From contig CANOBT010000120.1 in NCBI GenBank assembly GCA_947564305.1, forward strand, positions 1 to 16,952: a stretch of DNA of 16,952 nucleotides. Reading direction: 5' to 3'. The position numbers were made by a program, and so were the translations under genes. The stretch's first letter is position 1, and each line of letters opens with the position of its first letter. This document shows, piece after piece, positions 1-5,766 of the stretch. Source of the stretch: an uncultured Lachnospiraceae bacterium. GTDB taxonomy: Bacteria > Bacillota_A > Clostridia > Lachnospirales > Lachnospiraceae. Under the pieces are notes generated by a model that made no database searches, had not been told where the DNA came from, and was given only the letters and a program-made list of their open reading frames with translations.

Positions 1-40
1 AATAATTCTAATGTTAATATTAGGAAAGGCGATTTGTCAT

Positions 41-910
41 ATGGAACGTTATCTGGCTCTGCAAAAGATCATTGAAATGAAAAGTTTTACAAAAGCCGCC
101 GAAGCACTTGGATACACGCAGTCTTCTGTCAGTCAGATGATCGCGTCTTTAGAAAATGAGCTGTCCATGAAACTGCTTGTCCGGTCACGGACTGGAGCCA
201 GACTCACTTTAGAAGGGAAAGAATTATATCCGTTTATTGAAAGAACGATCCTTCAATACCGGGCTATGCAGGAAAAAGCATTGGAAATCAAAGGACTGGA
301 AACCGGGATCATACGGGTAGGAACTATCACCAGTGTAACCTGCCACTGGATGCCTATGCTCATAAAAGGCTTCCAGCAGCTTTATCCCAATGTCCAGTTT
401 GTTTTTCATGATGGGGATTATACTTCAATCCAGGAATGGATCAAGACCGGGCTTGTTGACTTTGGCTTCATCACTCCTGCCGCTGTCACAGGAATCAAGA
501 CAATGAAGATCAAAGATGGTGAGATGCTGGCGGTTCTGCCAAAGAATCATCCATTAGCAGAAAAGACCGTGGTTCCTCTGAATTCCCTTACCTCTGAGCC
601 TTTCATCCTGTTGGAGGAAGGGCATTATAATGAACCATTGGAAGCATTTCATGCTGTAGGTTTAGAGCCGGATATTAAATACACGGTACACGATGATTTT
701 GCAATTATGACCATGGTAGAAGAAGGGCTTGGTGTAGGCATTCTGGCAGAGCTCATGCTTCGCCGCACAAATTATGATATCGTATGCCTTCCGACAGACC
801 CGCCAGTCTATCGGGAGCTGGCAATCGGTTTTAAAGATAAAGACAGTCTCCCCATTGCCAGCAAATACTTTATTAAGTATCTCCTGGAAAATACAGACCG
901 GCTTCCGTAG
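41..910 (+). CDS. LysR-family transcriptional regulator
   Basis: A 289-residue LysR-type regulator of the usual family length. Residues about 4-62 hold the winged helix-turn-helix, with the typical SFTKAAEALGYTQSSVSQ core followed by LEGKEL. Residues about 88-285 form the periplasmic-binding-protein-like effector domain, with GIIRVGTITS at its start and a VEEGLGVGIL motif near the end. An in-frame ATG exists 30 bases upstream, but I chose the ATG at 41 because AGGAAAGG lies 11 bases before it and because LysR proteins normally begin a few residues before the recognition helix. It is the only plus-strand gene in the window. Its divergent partner and likely target would be left of base 1, so the effector cannot be guessed. 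Downstream lie a hairpin and then decayed minus-strand genes, so it appears monocistronic. The family call is secure; the regulon is unknown. Confidence 0.93.
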   Translation: MERYLALQKIIEMKSFTKAAEALGYTQSSVSQMIASLENELSMKLLVRSRTGARLTLEGKELYPFIERTILQYRAMQEKALEIKGLETGIIRVGTITSVTCHWMPMLIKGFQQLYPNVQFVFHDGDYTSIQEWIKTGLVDFGFITPAAVTGIKTMKIKDGEMLAVLPKNHPLAEKTVVPLNSLTSEPFILLEEGHYNEPLEAFHAVGLEPDIKYTVHDDFAIMTMVEEGLGVGILAELMLRRTNYDIVCLPTDPPVYRELAIGFKDKDSLPIASKYFIKYLLENTDRLP

Positions 911-982
911 GCTAAGATTTGCAACCGCAATATACAGAAGGCTTGTCACTGGCAACCTTTCTGCATACTATGGTATACAGAA

Positions 983-1027
983 AGAGAGAATTCCCCTGCC
1001 ATCGGAGAATCCTCTCTTCATTTATTT
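983..1027 (+). terminator. Probable terminator after the LysR gene
   Basis: A 14-bp imperfect stem (983-996 with 1004-1017; two mismatches) has a 7-base loop and is followed on the plus strand by a T-rich stretch, TTCATTTATTT. It lies 73 bases after the LysR stop. The minus strand also reads CTCTCTTTCTG after the hairpin, so it may end transcription in both directions. Confidence 0.6.
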
Positions 1028-1453
1028 ATGATTCTGCAATATGCTCTATAGTCATTTTTGCCTTCATCTCAGCAATTTCCGTGCAAAATCCTTCATCCCC
1101 AGTTCTTCCCAATTAAAATGCCCCAGGTTAAAGCAAGCCTTTGTCCTGCCCTGCTCCACTGCGTCACGGATGTAGGCCAACACGGTCCAGTCAATGATCT
1201 CACTTGGAATAATCGCCTGAATATTGTGCTTTTCCATTTGCTCCATAATAGACATGACATAGTCCCGGTAATATCCGTCTTCGCCGATTCCGTCCAGAAA
1301 AAATGCATTGGGATAAAGGTGGGCATTCAGCGCCACACATTCTATCTCATCCTCCGGCTTCCCTATGTATCTAAGACCGTTCATACCGATTTTCCTTACT
1401 AATTTTAATTTCGGCATTTTCCTATTATAAACTTCTATAATATCGAATACACT
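1026..1453 (-). pseudogene. C-terminal remnant of a Nif3-like dinuclear-metal protein
   Basis: The longest frame with a start is 1417-1064 (117 residues), but it stays open without a start back to 1453. The segment resembles the C-terminal half of Nif3/YbgI-like (DUF34) proteins: a beta strand ending GLRYIGKPEDEIECVAL, a helix, then SEIIDWTVLAYIRDAVEQ and GRTKACFNLGHFNWEELGM, matching the family pattern of a conserved acidic/W segment, YIRDA, GxxKAxxxLGH and EExGM. The N-terminal half, with its metal-binding histidines, is absent. At the right end the frame stops at 1064-1066, but shifting one base after the DFAR codons gives EIAEMKAKMTIEHIAES to a stop at 1026-1028, which fits the family's usual C-terminal strand. 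It is therefore truncated at one end and frameshifted at the other. It abuts the stop of the small HTH ORF, which marks the rearrangement junction. The family assignment is from memory of the motif pattern. Confidence 0.65.
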
Positions 1454-1868
1454 TTAACAATTCAATTATTAATTCCTGATACAAATCTTCATCAAAAACT
1501 CCATCTACCAATGCATTCTTAATTAACAGCGGCCGGTACATTACCACGATCTGTTCCACAGCCTGCTTGTCATCCATTTTGGCCCGATATAAAATCTCTT
1601 CAAATTCCATCATTTCCCCCCGCATCCAGCCACATCTCTTCTGGATTGCATAATAATAGACTTCTTTTACCCTTTCTTTTGCCACTCCACTTAAAGCTCC
1701 TAGTTCTTCCACTGTATACATTTTCACACTTTTTGTGGCATATGCCAAAAGTGCTGATGCATACTTTTTGGTATAGGATTTCCGCTTATTTTTCGCTATA
1801 CCAAAAAGTTTACTTTTTGAAATACCTTTGCTTGCTCTATACGGTTTGGTCTTAAAAAGAGCAATCAC
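1425..1868 (-). CDS. Small HTH/sigma-like protein of integrative-element type
   Basis: The frame runs from a GTG at 1868 and encodes 147 residues. The last 61 residues, from MEFEEILYRAKMDD to the end, resemble the short helix-turn-helix/sigma-region-2-like proteins of clostridial conjugative elements of the Tn916 type, with the characteristic MYRPLLIKNALVDGVFDEDL and YQELIIELL segments. An internal ATG at 1610 is preceded by GGGGGGAA and gives just that conserved 61-residue unit, so it may be the true start. The part before it is Lys- and Tyr-rich, contains a second HTH-like stretch (VEELGALSGVAKERVKEV), and overlaps a cluster of inverted repeats, so it may be partly non-coding or a fused fragment. 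No integrase, excisionase or relaxase lies nearby. I read it as a stranded relic of a mobile element. The stop at 1425-1427 lies 8 bases before the Nif3 fragment's first ATG. Confidence 0.6.
   Translation of the reverse strand: MIALFKTKPYRASKGISKSKLFGIAKNKRKSYTKKYASALLAYATKSVKMYTVEELGALSGVAKERVKEVYYYAIQKRCGWMRGEMMEFEEILYRAKMDDKQAVEQIVVMYRPLLIKNALVDGVFDEDLYQELIIELLKCIRYYRSL
1728..1820. repeat. Cluster of ACTTTTTGG half-sites in alternating orientation
   Basis: Five half-sites related to ACTTTTTG occur in 93 bases. A near-palindrome spans 1728-1752, centred on TGGCATATGCCA. A perfect 13-bp inverted repeat, ACTTTTTGGTATA (1763-1775) and TATACCAAAAAGT (1797-1809), has a 21-base spacer. A further direct copy ACTTTTTGA lies at 1812-1820. 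The arrangement suggests a protein-binding or recombination site. The same bases are read as Lys-rich codons in the overlapping HTH ORF, which could also produce some of this repetition. Confidence 0.55.
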
Positions 1869-1900
1869 ATTTTAGATTGAATTTATAGCTATGATTTACA

Positions 1901-1930
1901 CAAAAATCCCAGAAGATTACTCCCCTGGGA
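1901..1930 (-). terminator. Terminator after the OmpR-type remnant
   Basis: On the minus strand a 6-bp stem, TCCCAG/CTGGGA (1925-1930 with 1907-1912), is followed at once by TTTTTG (1906-1901). The stop codon of the winged-helix remnant (1919-1917) lies in the loop, so this is probably the original terminator of that regulator gene, kept together with its last codons. Confidence 0.6.
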
Positions 1931-2084
1931 CTACAAATTTATATCCTGCACCTCTGACCATGTGAATATATTCCGGATACCGTGGATCTGCCTCTAACTT
2001 TTTACGTAAACTGCGGATTAAACAATAGATGGTATTATCAATATCCTCCACAACTTTCTCTCCATATACTGCATCGTATGCAGA
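1917..2084 (-). pseudogene. Winged-helix C-terminus of an OmpR/PhoB-type response regulator (remnant)
   Basis: Read on the minus strand from about 2075, an open frame encodes about 52 residues beginning DAVYGEKVVEDIDNTIYC and containing LIRSLRKKLEADP, YIHMVRGAGYKF and a final VVPGE before TAA. This is the recognition-helix and wing end of the OmpR/PhoB DNA-binding domain, with the diagnostic RxLRKKLE and VRGxGYxF motifs. There is no start, no receiver domain and no first half of the DNA-binding domain. An in-frame TGA at 2087-2085 closes it upstream. It is fused, in a different frame, to the decayed GHKL kinase to its right. The remnant is from a two-component family different from the LytTR regulators in this window, so it must have come together with them by rearrangement. 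Confidence 0.82.
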
Positions 2085-2745
2085 TCAACCGCGTGAATAA
2101 AGTCCATCCTATGTCCGTCTGCTATACAGGTAAGTTCTATCTGATTCTTTACACAGATCAGTTTTTTCTGGGAGAGCAGAATATCCAGCACTTTACTGCC
2201 TGTCTCTATTTGCGAATCATATGACTGGATCGTGCGTGTTACCTGCTCATAATATTCCATTCTGTCTTTTTCTTCTGAAAAAAGTTTTAGCGGCTCTAAT
2301 TGTTTTTTCAAATCATGGACAGCATAACATATCATACACCTGGCAAAGATAATACAGCGAACTGTTACCAGAATCATTCAAGGAGGTCGAAATCCAACTC
2401 AGGATCAAAACGTTCAAAATGATGATAAGAAATGAAAGCAGAGAAAAACTAATTCCCACATCATATCTGCCGTCTTCCGGCAATTTTCTTCCTATCATAT
2501 AGTAAATCAATACACAGACCACCAATGCGCACAAGATATAAGAGCTTGTCAATATAGAGGAAAATGTCCTGTCCGGCCAAAACAAAATCAGATACAGAAA
2601 AAAACAAAATAGTACAAGTATACAAAATCCCTCCCAAAAGACGAAAGAAAAAATGTTCCCTTTTCTCTAATTTCGCTGAAAAAATGAGACACAGGGGCAA
2701 CATATTTATCATAAAAAAATTTATTTCGATCCATGAGGCCATCAT
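2076..2745 (-). pseudogene. Decayed GHKL (AgrC-type) sensor histidine kinase
   Basis: Three pieces of one gene in different frames. The first, from ATG 2745 (after AAGGA), has hydrophobic helices up to about GGILYTCTILFF. The second, readable from about 2600, continues with membrane helices through SSYILCALVVCVLIYYMIG and LLSFLIIILNVLILSWI. The third (within 2377-2076) begins VHDLKKQLEPL, the phosphoacceptor-histidine motif, then QVTRTIQSYDSQIETGSKVLD and a region matching the intact kinase at 9068-10393 nearly word for word (ICVKNQIELTCIADG against ICEANQIQMTCMADG). The frame change between pieces one and two is consistent with slippage in a T7 run (2598-2604). The linker coiled coil before the histidine is deleted, and the ATPase N- and G-boxes are missing because the sequence jumps into an OmpR-type fragment at about 2076. 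It cannot make a working kinase. It is a paralogue of the intact sensor, not a copy. Confidence 0.82.
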
Positions 2746-2757
2746 CGCAATCCTTCT

Positions 2758-2844
2758 TTATTCTTTTGAATACTGTTCTAAATAGTTACGTATCATCTCC
2801 CTGAAATGGCTGTTATCTTCTACAACCGCTATTTTAATCATCAT
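2758..2844 (-). pseudogene. Truncated LytTR-type receiver domain (first 28 residues)
   Basis: The minus strand from ATG 2844 encodes MMIKIAVVEDNSHFREMIRN and eight more residues, then TAA. The IKIAVVED start is the first strand and acidic pocket of a response-regulator receiver, and it matches the beginning of the intact regulator (MVKLAIVEDD at 11157). The phosphoacceptor Asp, the rest of the receiver and the LytTR domain are gone. It starts two bases after the GtrA stop and is followed after 12 bases by the decayed kinase, so the original order was regulator then kinase, as in the intact pair. Too short to act as a receiver. Confidence 0.75.
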
Positions 2845-2846
2845 AA

Positions 2847-3291
2847 CTACTTTTCCTTCTTCGCCTCCCCCTCCGGGAAGATAATCTTATTCACAACAAA
2901 GAAAATCACCATAGATACTCCCCCCGTCAAAACTGTCGTGATAATATTATAAATGAAATCCGGCACACCCAGGGTGCCTGCCACGCCCACCCAGATACTG
3001 TTAATGGAATTGACCACCAATGTCACACCCACCCAGCCAAAAAAATATCCTACAATCTGCGGTGGAATAGAACCTTGGCTACGGAACGTGATATTCCTCT
3101 GCAATGGAAAGTTGATACACTGGGCCGTAAAAGTCGCGATCAGATAGCCAATAAAGTACGCCAGACCGCCATCAGCCACACTATAGGGCAGAACATTAAA
3201 TGTAAAATCCGCCCTCACGGATTCATTTGACCGCACCGGGATGTTTCTCCGCAAAGCCTGCCCACCACTTTGTAACTGCATTTTCTTTCAT
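2847..3291 (-). pseudogene. GtrA-family membrane protein, disrupted
   Basis: GtrA-like proteins are small four-TM proteins linked to translocation of lipid-linked sugars in cell-surface glycan assembly. The real start is ATG 3291 (after GGAAAGAG), reading MKENAVTKWWAGFAEKHPGA and VK, then TGA at 3225-3223 where a Trp codon (TGG) is expected. Beyond it the frame continues IREGGFYI to a second stop. The C-terminal part is in another frame and reads VLPYSVADGGLAYFIGYLIA, INFPLQRNITF, VVNSINSIWVGVAG and FIYNIITTVLTGGVSMVIFF, a clear GtrA pattern with three membrane helices. About 60 residues, including the first helix, are missing between the two parts. A GTP-independent alternative start at 3281 opens the C-terminal frame but would give an unnatural N-terminus (MQLQSGGQALRR). 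It follows the permease across a terminator and belonged with the GH3-permease unit. Confidence 0.82.
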
Positions 3292-3320
3292 GATTGCATC
3301 TCTTTCCTTTCTACTATCTG

Positions 3321-3357
3321 ATATCAAAACAGGCGGTACGGTTGATTCGTACCGCCT
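3321..3357 (-). terminator. Terminator after the permease gene
   Basis: A perfect 10-bp stem, AGGCGGTACG/CGTACCGCCT (3331-3340 and 3348-3357), with a 7-base loop, is followed on the minus strand by GTTTTGAT. It lies about 47 bases after the permease stop and about 40 bases before the gtrA start. The T tract is short, so it may only reduce read-through into gtrA. Confidence 0.65.
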
Positions 3358-3404
3358 TCCGTATTCATATCTTAATATAAAATGGATTGATTATATCCTG
3401 TTCA

Positions 3405-5756
3405 TTACGGCATCGGTCCGCCCTGTGACTCTACATAGTTTTCTGTCTGTCCTTCACTGTCTGCTCCTTCGGCAACGATCAGTTCAACCTGCTCGCTCTC
3501 ATCGGAAGCTTCCGCCAGATTTCCATCTCCCTTTGCAGTAAGGCTGATCTTATATTCTCCCGCCTCCACGGTAATCTCTTTTTCACAGCTATAACTCGTC
3601 ATTGGTCCCATGGCTGTCGCGATCAGATCATCCTCTGTAATCGTATCTGTCTGTACGATTTCTCCATTTTCATCATAAATCTGGATTTCGAGATCCGTAA
3701 ACAATTCCTTTTCATTATAAGTAGTCAGTGAATCCGACCACAGGGTAACTGTCACAGATGTTCCATCCTGTGTATACTTAAATTCCGGTGTAGAGAGTTT
3801 TCCAGACACATCAAAGGTCTGTACCACTGGTTCCTCATTATTTCCATCGGCCTGGAATGTCAGCAGGTTTGCGTGATAACTTCCAAATGGAAGTTCTGAA
3901 ATATCCACATTCCCACTGATCTCGCCTTCACCGGTCAAACGTGAGGAAGCGGCTACATAATTGCTGCCTTCGTTTCCTTCATCGTCAAGGTCATATACCC
4001 ATACCGTATAATAATCCACGTCCGCGCTTCCGGTAAATACAAAGTCTCCGGTCTCTCCGTCAAAAGAATATCCCACCGTATTTTCAGAAGTTCCGGACGA
4101 AGCTGCTCCTGTCTGCCCGTCTATGCTTCCATTTTCCGCATTGATTTCTCCGGAAGCTGCCTCGTTTCCTCCCAACGTCGGTGCTGCCATAGAAATTACC
4201 ATCAATACGATTGCCAGTACTGCCATAACATACTGCGAAACCGGGACAAGACAAATTTCCTTTTTCCGAAGTCCTGCCAGTACCATGAATATGGAAATAA
4301 CACATCCTGCAGCCACACCGTACGAGATATTCTGTGTAAATACAGTCATCACAACCGTCATTGCAAATGGAATAACCTCTCCCACTTCCATCTCTTTCAG
4401 ATTTTTTAATCCTTTCAGCATTCCCAGTGCCAATACCAGCATTACTGCGTCCGCAATCTGAAATGTTGCATAGATTACATTTGGAAATACAAATCCTGCA
4501 TGGCCGTATTCCGGCACACTTTTCGTATATGTAGCAAACAGGACAAAGGGGATCCATGTAAACATGGAAATCAAGTAGCCGATCGCGCACACCACGGAAG
4601 ACAGTCCTGTTTTTCCTCCGTCTGCCGTAGCCGCAGAGGACTGCTTCGCAACCGATACCGGCGCTACCCCAAAGACAGGCGCTATCACATTTGTTGCCGC
4701 ATTTACCAGTAAAATCTTACCTGCTTTTTCATTGTATTCTTCTTTATTTTCAAAAATCTGTCCATTCAGATCTGCTCCCTGTACCGACGCTTCCGATTCA
4801 TACATTCCCATGAACACAAACAGCAGGATTGCCCGTACAAAAAGCATGATCACATTTCCGCCTGCCCCTGTAAAGCCGGAAAAATCAAACCCTTCGGCAA
4901 ATACAGTTCCAAGCTGCAGTTCTTTGATCCCAAGCCCGATGGTATACATTTCACCCAGCGGATCCGGATTGACACCAATCCAGATCCGGTTCTGTGTATA
5001 CACATAGGTAAACGCAATACCGCCAACCACAGAAGCAATCAGAAAGAAGATCAACGTTGCTGTAAGGAAACCCGAAAATACCGGTGTCTCTGCTTTGCGT
5101 TTCATATGGAAGATCACCAGGGCAAATCCGATCAGCCCGGCAAATATACAAAGCCGCATATACGGCGCCAGCGCCGCCCCGCCAAGCGCATCGTCTGAAA
5201 GAGCCGATAAGGATATCCCCTCAATAACCCCCATATTTTCCAATGCCACATAAGCGATATAAAGTCCCATTGCCACCGGAAGCGCACGCCGTACACTATC
5301 CGGAAGCAATCCCAGGATCCATTTCCTAAGCATTGGCACGGCCATGACCGCCAGATACACAACCGCTGCCACAAAAGTGACTGCAAGGAGATTTGCGTAA
5401 GTCAATCCGGAATTCACGCCCAGCATGGATATCATAACTGTACTGAGGCTCAGTGATGCTGTCTGGACCAACGGCAGATTGCACACAAATCCTAACAGCA
5501 ATGTTCCGACAAACGCGGTAACCGTTGCCCCCAGATAAAGCCCGCAGTAGGGAATATCATCCGCAAACGCAGTAATCAATATCTGGATATTCATAAACAA
5601 GGCACACACGGAAAGGAAGAATACGGACAGCCCGGACTTCACTTCTCTTCCCATGGTAGATCCTTTCTCAATAAAATGGAAATGCTGGTTTAAAGCACCG
5701 CTGATACCTGTATTCTGTTTGATCTGAATTACCTGTTCTTCTTTCTTTCCACTCAT
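3405..5756 (-). CDS. NCS2/AzgA-like permease with extracellular C-terminal domains
   Basis: A 783-residue membrane protein. Residues about 30-525 form a multi-helix transporter related to the AzgA/NCS2 purine permeases: it begins GSTMGREVKSGLSVFFLSV, has the SLSLSTVMISM helix, the half-helix region SSAATADGGKTGLSSV (about 372-387) and the late IADAVMLVLALGML and IPFAMTVVMTVFTQNISYG segments. Where purine transporters have DTxGT and an ESxxGVxxGGRTGL motif, this protein has GMYESEAS and KQSSAATADGGKTGL, so purine transport is doubtful. After the last helix (about 508-528), roughly 250 residues follow: a Ser/Gly/Asn linker and two probable beta-sandwich domains (about 560-650 and 655-765), acidic and with no membrane segment, ending GGPMP. 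This tail is absent from ordinary NCS2 proteins. I chose ATG 5756, after AGGTGG, over an in-frame ATG at 5831 that lies inside the upstream gene. It follows the GH3 stop by 10 bases, hence one operon. Confidence 0.8.
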   Translation of the reverse strand: MSGKKEEQVIQIKQNTGISGALNQHFHFIEKGSTMGREVKSGLSVFFLSVCALFMNIQILITAFADDIPYCGLYLGATVTAFVGTLLLGFVCNLPLVQTASLSLSTVMISMLGVNSGLTYANLLAVTFVAAVVYLAVMAVPMLRKWILGLLPDSVRRALPVAMGLYIAYVALENMGVIEGISLSALSDDALGGAALAPYMRLCIFAGLIGFALVIFHMKRKAETPVFSGFLTATLIFFLIASVVGGIAFTYVYTQNRIWIGVNPDPLGEMYTIGLGIKELQLGTVFAEGFDFSGFTGAGGNVIMLFVRAILLFVFMGMYESEASVQGADLNGQIFENKEEYNEKAGKILLVNAATNVIAPVFGVAPVSVAKQSSAATADGGKTGLSSVVCAIGYLISMFTWIPFVLFATYTKSVPEYGHAGFVFPNVIYATFQIADAVMLVLALGMLKGLKNLKEMEVGEVIPFAMTVVMTVFTQNISYGVAAGCVISIFMVLAGLRKKEICLVPVSQYVMAVLAIVLMVISMAAPTLGGNEAASGEINAENGSIDGQTGAASSGTSENTVGYSFDGETGDFVFTGSADVDYYTVWVYDLDDEGNEGSNYVAASSRLTGEGEISGNVDISELPFGSYHANLLTFQADGNNEEPVVQTFDVSGKLSTPEFKYTQDGTSVTVTLWSDSLTTYNEKELFTDLEIQIYDENGEIVQTDTITEDDLIATAMGPMTSYSCEKEITVEAGEYKISLTAKGDGNLAEASDESEQVELIVAEGADSEGQTENYVESQGGPMP

Positions 5757-5766
5757 TTTCACCCAC

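Noticed and set aside
11..40. A longer N-terminus for the LysR regulator.
   Set aside because: The ten extra residues are not typical of the family and the site AGGAAAGG fits the later ATG.
2384..2391. AAGGAGGT on the plus strand, a perfect ribosome site.
   Set aside because: No plausible coding frame follows, and the bases belong to the decayed kinase on the other strand.
4084..4590. A 168-residue Cys-rich minus-strand frame.
   Set aside because: It is a shadow frame within the permease gene, whose own frame has clear transporter motifs throughout.
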